Below, in pieces: positions 8,819 through 17,330 of a stretch of DNA of 64,000 nucleotides (positions are counted from its first letter, which is position 1; each line of letters opens with the position of its first letter). This stretch comes from Acidobacteriota bacterium (GTDB taxonomy: Bacteria > Acidobacteriota > Terriglobia > Terriglobales > Acidobacteriaceae). The DNA is taken from assembly GCA_021780315.1 (NCBI GenBank), contig JAJXYY010000041.1, positions 310,001-374,000 on the forward strand, written 5' to 3'. The notes under the pieces were generated by a model that ran no database searches, was not told the DNA's origin, and saw only the letters and a program-made list of their open reading frames with translations. A program made the position numbers and the translations under genes.

Positions 8819-9430
8819 TTATTCGGAGAGGAACTGGGGGCGGGTGTCGAAGTCCATGCCGAAGGAGAAGCGCTCGACGACCATGCAGAAGATGTGTTCG
8901 AGGGCGAGCTGGGACTCCTGGATGTTCATGGTGACGTTGGAAGGGATGATGACGTTGTGGTGGCAGAGGGGGCGCATGGCTCCGCCGCCGTTTCCGGTGA
9001 AGCCGATGGTGGTGATGCCCTGGGAGTTGGCCTGATTGATGGCGTTGATGATGTTGGGCGAGTTGCCGGAGGTGGAGATGCCGAGGAAGATGTCGCCGGG
9101 CTGTCCGAGTGCTTCGATCTGGCGGGCGAAGACGAGGTCGAAGCCGAAGTCGTTGCCGGTGGCGGTGAGGATGGAGGAGTCGGTGGTGAGTGCGATGGCG
9201 CGGAGTGCGGGGCGGTTGACGGTGAGGCGGACGACGAACTCTGCGACGAGGTGCTGAGCATCCGCTGCGGAACCTCCGTTGCCGGCGACGAGTAGCTTAT
9301 TGCCGGTGGCCATGGCACGGGCGGTGAGTTCGCCGATGGTGACGATGGTGTCGGCTAGGTGCTGGTCGTCGAGGACGGCCTGGAGGGTGGCGATGGACTG
9401 GGCTAGCTGTCGGCGGACGAGTTGCTTCAT
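8819..9430 (-). CDS. gmhA: Phosphoheptose (sedoheptulose 7-phosphate) isomerase, SIS domain
   Basis: 203 residues covering the full GmhA length. The SIS fold is visible with GNGGSAADAQHLVAEF, TGNDFGFD and GISTSGNSPN, the sugar-phosphate loops of this family. The enzyme converts sedoheptulose 7-phosphate to glycero-manno-heptose 7-phosphate in the cytoplasm, the first step of heptose supply for lipopolysaccharide. I chose the ATG at 9430 over a GTG ten codons upstream because family members start about here and AGAGAAG lies seven bases before it. Other heptose genes are not adjacent; a related SIS-domain role cannot be excluded. Confidence 0.82.
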   Translation of the reverse strand: MKQLVRRQLAQSIATLQAVLDDQHLADTIVTIGELTARAMATGNKLLVAGNGGSAADAQHLVAEFVVRLTVNRPALRAIALTTDSSILTATGNDFGFDLVFARQIEALGQPGDIFLGISTSGNSPNIINAINQANSQGITTIGFTGNGGGAMRPLCHHNVIIPSNVTMNIQESQLALEHIFCMVVERFSFGMDFDTRPQFLSE

Positions 9431-9568
9431 GGGAGGGCTTCTCTTTTCGCGGGACGACACGAATTATGTGCAATCACTGGATGGATTTTATCGTGTGGAG
9501 GCAGGACGCGTTAGGATGGTTTGCGGCAGAGCCTAGTTGTTTACTGGCGCTGCGACTATGGAGGCAGG

Positions 9569-10504
9569 GTGCGATATCTGGTGAGCGGTCTGGTGAGCTT
9601 GGGCGTGATGCTGAGTGGAGTAGGTTTGGCGCAGGGAACTGGTGCGGAGCAGACGGGGAAGACGCTGCTGTTGTGGCCAGCGGGAGCCCCGGGGGCGCAG
9701 GGCGATGAGGAGATCGATAAGCCGACGTTGACGGTGTATCTGCCTTCTGGGGTGAATGCGACGAAGACGGGGGTGGTGGTGGCGCCGGGGGGTGGATACG
9801 CGCATCTTGCGATAGGGAAGGAGGGAACTGACATTGCGGCGTGGCTGAATGCGCGCGGGGTGGCGGCGTTTGTGCTGAAGTATCGGCTGGGGCCTAAGTA
9901 TCACCATCCGATTGAACTGGAGGATGCACAGCGGGCGATCCGGATGGTGCGGGCGAATTCGGCGGAGTATGGGATTGATGCGGACCATGTGGGGATGTGG
10001 GGTTTTTCCGCTGGTGGGCACTTGGCGGCGACGGCGGGGACGGAGTTCGATGCGGGCAATGTGTCTGCGACGGACCCGATTGAGCGGGTGAGTAGCCGTC
10101 CGGATTTTCTGATACTGGCGTACCCGGTGATTACGCTGATGCCGCCGTTGGCGCATGCGGGCTCTCGGAATAGCCTGCTGCCGGCGGATGCGGACCCGGC
10201 GCTGGTGCGGTCGCTTTCGGCAGAGACTCGGGTGACGAAGGAAACGCCGCCGACGTTCCTGTTTGCGACGACGGAGGATAAGACGGTTCCGGTGATGAAC
10301 AGCGTGATGTTCTATTCGGCGCTGGTGGCGGCTGGGGTTCCGGCGGAGATGCACCTGTTCCAGCATGGGGCGCATGGGGCAGGACTGGCGGCGGCGAATG
10401 CTGAGCTGCGGGTGTGGCCGGAGCTTTTGGCGAAGTGGATGCGGGAGCGCGGGCTGATGGCGGCGGCGGATGGTGCGGGTTCGAGTGCGGCGGCGGTGCG
10501 TTAG
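9569..10504 (+). CDS. Secreted alpha/beta hydrolase, acetyl-esterase-like
   Basis: 311 residues from the GTG at 9569, chosen because it gives a clean signal peptide ending LAQG and has GGAGG just upstream; an in-frame ATG 16 codons earlier is less likely. The oxyanion-hole segment APGGGYAHL and nucleophile elbow GFSAGG are present, and QHGAHG near the C-terminus supplies the histidine. The LWPAGAPGA opening is frequent in exported acetyl-xylan or pectin acetyl esterases of Bacteroidetes and Acidobacteria. It is flanked by pectin-type genes and faces the cupin gene. Likely a deacetylase of plant polysaccharides; substrate inferred. Confidence 0.72.
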   Translation: MRYLVSGLVSLGVMLSGVGLAQGTGAEQTGKTLLLWPAGAPGAQGDEEIDKPTLTVYLPSGVNATKTGVVVAPGGGYAHLAIGKEGTDIAAWLNARGVAAFVLKYRLGPKYHHPIELEDAQRAIRMVRANSAEYGIDADHVGMWGFSAGGHLAATAGTEFDAGNVSATDPIERVSSRPDFLILAYPVITLMPPLAHAGSRNSLLPADADPALVRSLSAETRVTKETPPTFLFATTEDKTVPVMNSVMFYSALVAAGVPAEMHLFQHGAHGAGLAAANAELRVWPELLAKWMRERGLMAAADGAGSSAAAVR

Positions 10505-10571
10505 AGAACCGAGGGTAGCGGTGGTTCAGCAGCAGGCGCGATGAGTTGGCGGCCTGCTGCTGGAGGATGGG

Positions 10572-10928
10572 TTAGCGGAGGTAGGAGTCTTGCTTGTTGA
10601 TCCAGTCCTGACGTGGCGGGGCGAAGAGGTCGAGGTCGATGGTGTCTTCGAGGGCTTCGGCTGAGTGGGGCAGGTTGGCGGGGATGACGAGGACCTGACC
10701 GGCGCGGACGATGTGTTCAGTGCCATCGCCGAGGATGAAGCGGAGGGCTCCTTCGAGGATGTAGGCAATCTGCTCGTTGGGGTGGGAGTGGGTGGGGACG
10801 GTGCAGCCTTTTTTGAGGATGATGCGTGCAAGCATGGACTGCTCGCCGGAGACGAACTGGCGGGTGAGGAGAGGGTTGAGCTGCTCGAGTTCTACGGTAT
10901 CCCAGGAGTGCAGGGTTGCGGTGGACAT
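10572..10928 (-). CDS. Single-domain cupin, KdgF-like
   Basis: 118 residues forming one cupin barrel. The first cupin motif reads HSHPNEQIAYILEG, with metal-binding His-His-Glu, and the second ends in the PHSAEA histidine. The C-terminal LDLFAPPRQDW is typical of KdgF-type cupins, which in pectin and alginate use speed linearisation of unsaturated uronates to 5-keto-4-deoxyuronate. The nearby rhamnogalacturonan genes and the KduD-like gene at the far end of the window fit, but small cupins are functionally diverse, so this is a family-level inference. Confidence 0.65.
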   Translation of the reverse strand: MSTATLHSWDTVELEQLNPLLTRQFVSGEQSMLARIILKKGCTVPTHSHPNEQIAYILEGALRFILGDGTEHIVRAGQVLVIPANLPHSAEALEDTIDLDLFAPPRQDWINKQDSYLR

Positions 10929-11128
10929 GAGGATCGATACCTTTCCATTGTTGGCGGACGTATTAATTGCTTTTTTTTAGACGCTATCTTGTGTAAAGTA
11001 AGCGAAACAAGCTTCCAGCCTACTTTGCCGCCCATGATGTCGGCAAACCTTACCGATATGTCCGTGAGGCATTACGGGCACAAGTGTTTTTCCCATACAT
11101 TTTGAAAGTTAAAGCGGGTGATTGATCG
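10929..11128. other. Divergent intergenic region upstream of amtB
   Basis: This 200-base AT-richer stretch should hold promoters for the cupin gene and the amtB operon. I looked for a sigma-54 box (GG-N10-GC) as often found before amtB and saw none with correct spacing. Confidence 0.4.
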
Positions 11129-12586
11129 ATGCGTCTTCCAGCAGTGAAGGTGTTCCTGGTACTCCTCTTTGCGGTGATCTTTGGCGGTGTAGTGGCTAAT
11201 GGGCCACTGGCACTGGCACAGGCTCCGGCGGCAGCAACCGTGGCAACGACGTCATCGGCCAGTCAGGCTGACCGGATTGCGGCGCTGGAGAAGCAGGCGG
11301 CGGATAATGCGACTGCGATTGCGGCTGCGCAGACGGCTGGCGACAACGGTTGGATGCTGGTGTCGGCTGCGTTGGTGCTGATGATGAGCGGGCCAGGACT
11401 GGCGTTGTTTTACGGCGGTCTGGTGCGGAAGAAGAACATTCTGGGCACGATGATGCAGACGTTCGCGATGATGGCGGTGATCACGGTGCTCTGGGCGCTG
11501 GTGACGTACTCGCTGGCGTTTGGCGAGGGGAATGCGTTTATCGGCGGACTGCACAATGTGTTTCTGCGTGGAGTGGGTCTGGCGCCGGATGTGAAGTATG
11601 CGGCGACGATTCCACTGCAGACGTTCATGGTGTACCAGTTGATGTTTGCAATTATCACTCCAGCGTTGATTACAGGCGCGTTTGCGGAGCGGATGAAGTT
11701 TTCTGCGATGCTGGTGTTCATGGTGCTGTGGGCGTTGTTTGTGTACAGCCCGATGGCGCATATGGTTTGGGGCAAGGGTGGTTTGTTGAATGCGACGCTG
11801 GGCGGGAAGTTTCCGTGCCTGGACTTTGCGGGTGGAACGGTGGTGCATGTGACCTCGGGTGTTTCGGCGCTGGTGACGGCGTTGTATCTGGGCAAGCGTC
11901 TGGGATATCCGAAGGTTCCGATGCCTCCGCACTCGGTGGTGCTGAGCTTTATTGGTGCTTGCCTGTTGTGGGTGGGCTGGTTTGGATTCAACGCGGGTTC
12001 GGCACTGGCGGCTGGAACGCTGGCGACCTCGGCGTTTGTGGCGACGCACTTTGGAGCGGCTGCTGCGGCACTGAGCTGGAGCGCAGCGGAGTGGATTCGT
12101 CAGGGCAAGCCATCGGCGCTGGGAGCGATCTCGGGTTGCGTGGCTGGCCTGGTGGCGATTACGCCGGCGGCTGGATTTGTGACTCCGATGTCGGCTTTGT
12201 GGATTGGCGCGATTGCGGGAGTTTTCTGCTACATGATGGTTGTGAAGGTGAAGGCGTTGTTCGGGTATGACGACTCTCTGGATGCCTTTGGCGTGCATGG
12301 GGCAGGCGGTACGCTGGGCGCGATTCTGACGGGTATTTTTGCGAACAGCGTGATCAACCCAATCTTTGGCGCAGGCAAGGCGACCGGGCTATTGGAGGGC
12401 AACGGTCATCAGTTGCTGAACCAGTTGGTTGGCGTGGCGATTGCGTGGAGTCTTTCCATAGTGGGTACGCTGGTGATTCTTTTCGTTGTCGATAAGCTGA
12501 TTGGGCTTAGGGTTAGTGAAGAGGCCGAGCGTGAAGGTCTGGATCTTTCGCAGCACGGTGAAGAAGGTTACGATTGGGCGCACTAA
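11129..12586 (+). CDS. amtB: Ammonium transporter
   Basis: 485 residues. A signal peptide (about 1-30, ending LALAQA) and a short Ala-rich coiled linker (about 45-70) precede the Amt core of about eleven membrane helices. Family landmarks include SGPGLALFYGGLVRKKN, the first twin histidine in VVHVTSGVSALV and the second in DAFGVHGAGGTLG. It conducts ammonium/ammonia across the inner membrane. A PII gene follows 38 bases later and glnD after that, the classic layout in which deuridylylated PII plugs the channel when nitrogen is plentiful. Identity is clear. Confidence 0.95.
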   Translation: MRLPAVKVFLVLLFAVIFGGVVANGPLALAQAPAAATVATTSSASQADRIAALEKQAADNATAIAAAQTAGDNGWMLVSAALVLMMSGPGLALFYGGLVRKKNILGTMMQTFAMMAVITVLWALVTYSLAFGEGNAFIGGLHNVFLRGVGLAPDVKYAATIPLQTFMVYQLMFAIITPALITGAFAERMKFSAMLVFMVLWALFVYSPMAHMVWGKGGLLNATLGGKFPCLDFAGGTVVHVTSGVSALVTALYLGKRLGYPKVPMPPHSVVLSFIGACLLWVGWFGFNAGSALAAGTLATSAFVATHFGAAAAALSWSAAEWIRQGKPSALGAISGCVAGLVAITPAAGFVTPMSALWIGAIAGVFCYMMVVKVKALFGYDDSLDAFGVHGAGGTLGAILTGIFANSVINPIFGAGKATGLLEGNGHQLLNQLVGVAIAWSLSIVGTLVILFVVDKLIGLRVSEEAEREGLDLSQHGEEGYDWAH

Positions 12587-12621
12587 CGAACTCGGTATTG
12601 AACTACGAGGAAGGACTATAG

Positions 12622-12963
<342 letters not shown>

Positions 12964-13020
12964 GTCGGCGGAGTAGTGTGGAGCAGCCTGATTTCAGACC
13001 CTTGAGACCGGCCCGTGTTG

Positions 13021-15696
13021 ATGGGCTACGAGCGAAGCACTCCAAACGGCGACGAGGATATGCAGGCAAACGAATCGACACATAATGCGATGCGCGACGA
13101 GTACCAGCGAGCGATGCTGGAGATACGTGGTGCGTTTGAGGCTGGTGCCAGTGGGCAGGCAACCATTGCTGCCCGCTCGGCTGCGGTCGATGCGCTGATT
13201 TCGGGATTGTGGCAGCGGGTGGTGGAGCGCGATTCGCGGATGGCCACGGGTTTGTCGCTGCTGGCGGTGGGTGGATATGGGCGCAGCCAGTTGTTTCCCT
13301 ACTCGGATGTTGACTTATTGTTTTTGATGGATGGGCGGCTGGTTGAGAAAGACGTCAAAGACGCGATACGTGGTGTGAGCCAGCAGTTGTGGGATTGCGG
13401 GATTCGGGTTTCGCCTGCGACGCGGAAGCTGGTGGAGTGCGATAAGTTCGACGAAGACAACCTGGAGTTTACGCTGTCTCTGATGGATCACCGGCTGGTT
13501 GTGGGTGATGCGGCGATGTATGGCAAGCTGGCGGATCAGATGTTGCCAAAGATGCTGCAGCGAGATCAGAGGAAGCTGCTGACGGGGTTGGCTGAGATTA
13601 CGCGAAGCCGTCATGCAAAGTATGGTGGGACGTTGTTTCATCTGGAGCCTAACATTAAGGACTGTCCGGGTGGATTACGCGATGTGCATGTGTGTGGGTG
13701 GATTCGGCAACTACAGGCGGCTGGTGGGAAAGTGCCAGGGGAAGAACTGTCCGCGGGTGGGGATGAGTTTCGCAAGGCGGTGGAGTTTTTGTATCTTGTG
13801 CGCTGCTTTCTGCACTACCGGCATGATCGGGACGACAATACGCTGGATTGGCTAGCGCAGGATGCGGCGTCTGGGGCAGCGGTGGGATTGTCGGGCAGGG
13901 AGATTGGGGCAGCGGACGCGGCGTATTGGATGCGTTTTTACTTTCGTCATGCGCGCAGCGTGGAGCGGCAGGTGACGCAGAAGCTGGATGAGGTGCCGAT
14001 CGGGAAGGCTCCATCGAAGCTGTTTGGTCTGCGAGGGAAGCGTAGGGTGGAGACCCCTGAGTCGGGATTTCGACTGGAGCATGGCCGCGTGGTGCTGGAC
14101 CCTCGGACGATTGCGCCGACGGGGGGAGCGTATGATCCGGCACTGGATCCTGATGTGGTGCTGAAGATTTTTGCTGCGATGGCGCGGACGGGCAGTCGGC
14201 TGGGCCGGGAGGCGGAGGAGCGATTGTCGCACGCGTTGCCCTTGCTCTCGGCGCATATTGAAGAGGGTCCGGCGCTGTGGCAGCACTTGCAGGGGATTTT
14301 GACGGAGGTCCATGCCGGGGATGCGCTGCGGGCGATGCATGCTCTGGGCGTGCTGGAGTTGCTGATTCCCGAGTTTCATGGAATTGATGCATTGGTGATT
14401 CGAGATGCGTACCACCGGTATACGGTGGATGAGCACACGTTTGTGTTGATTGATACGCTACATGGTCTGGCGGTACCGCAGGCGGGTGGACTGGGGGAGT
14501 GGGCGGCGCGGTTTGGGGGGCTGCTGCGCGAGCTTCCGCATCCTGGGCTGCTGTACCTGGTGGCCTTGTTGCACGACACGGGCAAGGGGCGGAATACGGG
14601 CGATCATGCGAAGGAGAGCATGCGGATGGCGAAGAGCGTACTGAGCCGTCTGGAGCTGGATGCGTACGAGAGTGGATTGGTGCTGGACGTGATTGCGAAT
14701 CATCTGGAGATGTCGTCGGCGTTGCGGCGGGACATCTTTGATGCGGAGACGGTGGGGGCGTTTGCAGGCAAGGTATTAACACCGGAGGCGCTGCGGATGT
14801 TGACACTGTTTACGTATGCGGACATCAATGCGGTGCATCCGGACGCGTTGACTCCATGGAAGGCAGAGAATCTGTGGCGCCTTTATATAGCTACGGCGAA
14901 TTATCTTGATCGGAGTGTGGATGACGAGCGGGTGGGTGCGCGGGAAGAGAGCGAGTTGATCCATCGCGTGACGGGGCTTCTGCCAGGGCAGGCTGGTGAG
15001 GTGCGGGCGTATCTGGAGGGCTTTCCGGAGCGGTACGTACGGACCAGAACGCCGGAGCAGGTGCGGACACACTTCCAGATGTCGAAGCGATTTTCGGATG
15101 ATGTGGTTCAGTTGGATTTTCGGTATGCGCCGGGCGTGAGCGAGTTGACACTGGTGACGCGGGACCGGGCGCAACTATTTGCGAATATGGCTGGAGCGTT
15201 GGCGGCCTGGGGGATGAATATTGTTACGGCGGATGCATTCTCAAACCGTCAAGGGGTGGTGGTGGACAGCTTTCGTTTTTCGGACAGCTTCCGTACGCTG
15301 GAGATGAATGAGTCGGAGCATGAGCGGTTTGTAAAGAGCGTGCATGATGTGATGACGGGAGTGCTGCCGGTGGAGAAGCTACTGGCGGGGCGCAAACGGG
15401 GACGACGCAAGGCTCCGAAGGTGGTGGTGGAGGCACGGGTGGAGTTTGATGATGAGTCTTCTTCGCACAGCACACTGCTGGAGGTAGTGGCACAGGATAC
15501 TCCGGGTCTGCTGCGGGCGTTGAGCCTGACGCTGGCAGCGCGAGGCTGCAATATTGAAGTTGCGCTGGTGGATACGGAAGGTGAGACGGCGATCGACGTG
15601 TTCTATCTGACGCGTGATGGGGAGAAGCTGGATGCTGCGGAGCAGGCGGTGTTGCGGCGGGAGTTGGTTGAGGCGATGGAGGAGAATGCTCGCTAA
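13021..15696 (+). CDS. glnD: PII uridylyltransferase / uridylyl-removing enzyme
   Basis: 891 residues, the usual GlnD size, with full domain order: nucleotidyltransferase (GGYGRSQLFPYSDVDLLFL, about 80-100), the GlnD uridylyltransferase helical region, an HD phosphohydrolase (LLHDTGKGRNTGDH, about 515-530) and two C-terminal ACT domains (about 700-790 and 815-890). It adds UMP to PII Tyr51 when glutamine is low and removes it when glutamine is high, so enzyme and target are encoded together. The start is uncertain: GTG 13015, TTG 13018, ATG 13021 and ATG 13060 are in frame and none has an ideal ribosome site. Confidence 0.94.
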   Translation: MGYERSTPNGDEDMQANESTHNAMRDEYQRAMLEIRGAFEAGASGQATIAARSAAVDALISGLWQRVVERDSRMATGLSLLAVGGYGRSQLFPYSDVDLLFLMDGRLVEKDVKDAIRGVSQQLWDCGIRVSPATRKLVECDKFDEDNLEFTLSLMDHRLVVGDAAMYGKLADQMLPKMLQRDQRKLLTGLAEITRSRHAKYGGTLFHLEPNIKDCPGGLRDVHVCGWIRQLQAAGGKVPGEELSAGGDEFRKAVEFLYLVRCFLHYRHDRDDNTLDWLAQDAASGAAVGLSGREIGAADAAYWMRFYFRHARSVERQVTQKLDEVPIGKAPSKLFGLRGKRRVETPESGFRLEHGRVVLDPRTIAPTGGAYDPALDPDVVLKIFAAMARTGSRLGREAEERLSHALPLLSAHIEEGPALWQHLQGILTEVHAGDALRAMHALGVLELLIPEFHGIDALVIRDAYHRYTVDEHTFVLIDTLHGLAVPQAGGLGEWAARFGGLLRELPHPGLLYLVALLHDTGKGRNTGDHAKESMRMAKSVLSRLELDAYESGLVLDVIANHLEMSSALRRDIFDAETVGAFAGKVLTPEALRMLTLFTYADINAVHPDALTPWKAENLWRLYIATANYLDRSVDDERVGAREESELIHRVTGLLPGQAGEVRAYLEGFPERYVRTRTPEQVRTHFQMSKRFSDDVVQLDFRYAPGVSELTLVTRDRAQLFANMAGALAAWGMNIVTADAFSNRQGVVVDSFRFSDSFRTLEMNESEHERFVKSVHDVMTGVLPVEKLLAGRKRGRRKAPKVVVEARVEFDDESSSHSTLLEVVAQDTPGLLRALSLTLAARGCNIEVALVDTEGETAIDVFYLTRDGEKLDAAEQAVLRRELVEAMEENAR

Positions 15697-16426
15697 GGTT
15701 GGGTTGGTTCGTTGGGAAGTTGTGCGGGTGTTGCTGTTATTTGGGCTGATGTCCGGTGTTGGGGACTTGCTGAGCTGGGGGCAGGTGCGCGGCGGGAGTG
15801 GGGCGTGCCAGCGTGAGGTGATTGCGGGCGAGGTGCGGGCGGGGGAGGAGTTTGTGCGTCCGGTGGGGAATGGGTTAGAGGTGATGCTGGAACCGCTGGC
15901 TTCGGGCTGGATTGTGCGAGTGCTGCCGGTGGCGGGGCCGCGGCAGGCGCATGATTATGCGGAGTTGGCGACGCCGCCGTATGCGTCGGTGAGTCCCTTG
16001 CTGCTGAGTACGGACTTCAGTTTTCGGGCACAGGATGTGGTGGCGTGGAATCCGCGGCGATTTCGGTTTGCGGCGAGTGCGGGGGATTTTGATCGTTTGC
16101 TGGGTGTGTATGGGCGGTATCGTGCGGCGTCGCCGGCGGGTGGTGCTGTGGAGGCGGAGTTGGCGGAGTTGGTAAGCCGCATGCCGGAGGGCATGGTGCA
16201 GATTGTCGATGCAAAGCTGACGCCGGGGATGGCGAACCAGTCGCAAATGGCGGCGATGGTTGCGTCGCACTTTAGCACGACTGCGCACACGCTAGAAGAG
16301 CCAGCGGAGGGCAAGGGAAGTGCGCTGGGTCGAGTGGAGTGGATGCGATTTCGATTGAGTCTGGATGTGCCTGCGGGTTTCAAGTTGGCGAGTGGGGCGA
16401 AGGTGGAGCGGCGATCTTGCCGGTAG
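15686..16426 (+). CDS. Hypothetical secreted protein overlapping the end of glnD
   Basis: 246 residues. The ATG at 15686 lies inside the last codons of glnD (11-base overlap) and GGAGGAG sits just before it, so translation is probably coupled to glnD. The N-terminus has a charged start and a hydrophobic segment (about 14-31), consistent with a signal peptide. The mature part contains RQAHDYAELATPPY and SMPEG-like segments plus a WNPRRFRFA block, but I recognise no family. Function unknown; its conservation behind glnD in related genomes would be informative. Confidence 0.65.
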   Translation: MLAKVGLVRWEVVRVLLLFGLMSGVGDLLSWGQVRGGSGACQREVIAGEVRAGEEFVRPVGNGLEVMLEPLASGWIVRVLPVAGPRQAHDYAELATPPYASVSPLLLSTDFSFRAQDVVAWNPRRFRFAASAGDFDRLLGVYGRYRAASPAGGAVEAELAELVSRMPEGMVQIVDAKLTPGMANQSQMAAMVASHFSTTAHTLEEPAEGKGSALGRVEWMRFRLSLDVPAGFKLASGAKVERRSCR

Positions 16427-16487
16427 GGAATGTAATCGTGCTACGAAAGATTTACCGGGTTAGCGGAAGAGTTTTATACTGAGAGAC

Positions 16488-17102
16488 ATGAGTTCACCTT
16501 TAGACCAGACGACGAGCAAGGGGCACCCTGCGGGGGCGCAGCAGGATGACCGTTATTTTTTTGGAGCGCTGGACAGCTTTGGCAAGAACCGCGAGAAGGT
16601 GAATGAGGTGAGTTGGGGGTACGACCAGCCTGAGGGGATTGTGATGGCGTCGATGGATGCCGCGATCAACTGGGTGCGTAAGAACTCGGTGTGGCCCATG
16701 ACGTTTGGACTGGCGTGCTGTGCGATCGAGATGATGTCGATGGGCGGGTCTCGCTATGACATTGCGCGTTTTGGAGCGGAGGTATTTCGTCCGTCGCCTC
16801 GGCAGAGCGATCTGATGATTATCGCGGGACGGGTGTCGCAGAAGATGGCACCGGTGATTCGGCGGTTGTACGAGCAGATGCCGGAGCCGAAGTGGGTGAT
16901 TTCGATGGGTGCATGTGCGACTTCGGGCGGGGTGTTCAATAACTATGCCCTGATGCAGGGGGTAAATCAGGTGATTCCGGTGGATATTTACGTTCCGGGA
17001 TGCCCTCCGCGCCCGGAGCAGTTGTTGTATGCGATTACTTTGCTTCAAGAGAAGATCCAAAAGGAACGTGGGACCGTACGTAAGACATTGAATTTGGAAT
17101 AG
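16488..17102 (+). CDS. nuoB: NADH-quinone oxidoreductase subunit B
   Basis: 204 residues. All four cysteines that hold iron-sulfur cluster N2 are present: Cys77-Cys78 in LACCAIE, Cys143 in GACATSGG and Cys172 in PGCPPRP. The subunit passes electrons to quinone at the membrane interface of respiratory complex I. Unusually, no nuoA lies before it and no nuoC after it: the neighbours are an unknown secreted protein and an OmpA-like gene. It is either a detached subunit gene or a second copy. The N-terminal 40 residues are longer and more polar than in many homologues. Confidence 0.92.
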   Translation: MSSPLDQTTSKGHPAGAQQDDRYFFGALDSFGKNREKVNEVSWGYDQPEGIVMASMDAAINWVRKNSVWPMTFGLACCAIEMMSMGGSRYDIARFGAEVFRPSPRQSDLMIIAGRVSQKMAPVIRRLYEQMPEPKWVISMGACATSGGVFNNYALMQGVNQVIPVDIYVPGCPPRPEQLLYAITLLQEKIQKERGTVRKTLNLE

Positions 17103-17330
17103 TTGTTACGTTGTATGGCTTGCGTTACTTTTTGGGTTCGCGGTGTGAATTGGTGATACCGGTGTCTGAGCAGTTAGCTGGTAGAGTTTGAATGGAAGAT
17201 ATGTTGCTAAGTGGTTAATTTTTGTAGATACGTTGAGCAACCAGAGTGAGCAGGATGGAATCTTAAGCGTAGAAGCACAGCCATTTTAAAGTGTTTATCA
17301 TTAGTGTTGGAATTTAGCGGAGGAAGTCGA

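Noticed and set aside
10929-11128. Sigma-54 promoter before amtB
   Set aside because: TTGGCGGACGTATTAATTGC has a GG-to-GC spacing of 14 rather than 10, so it does not fit.
13015-15696. CRISPR arrays, insertion sequences or prophage genes anywhere in the window
   Set aside because: No repeat-spacer pattern, transposase, integrase or phage structural protein was recognised; this negative is by reading only.
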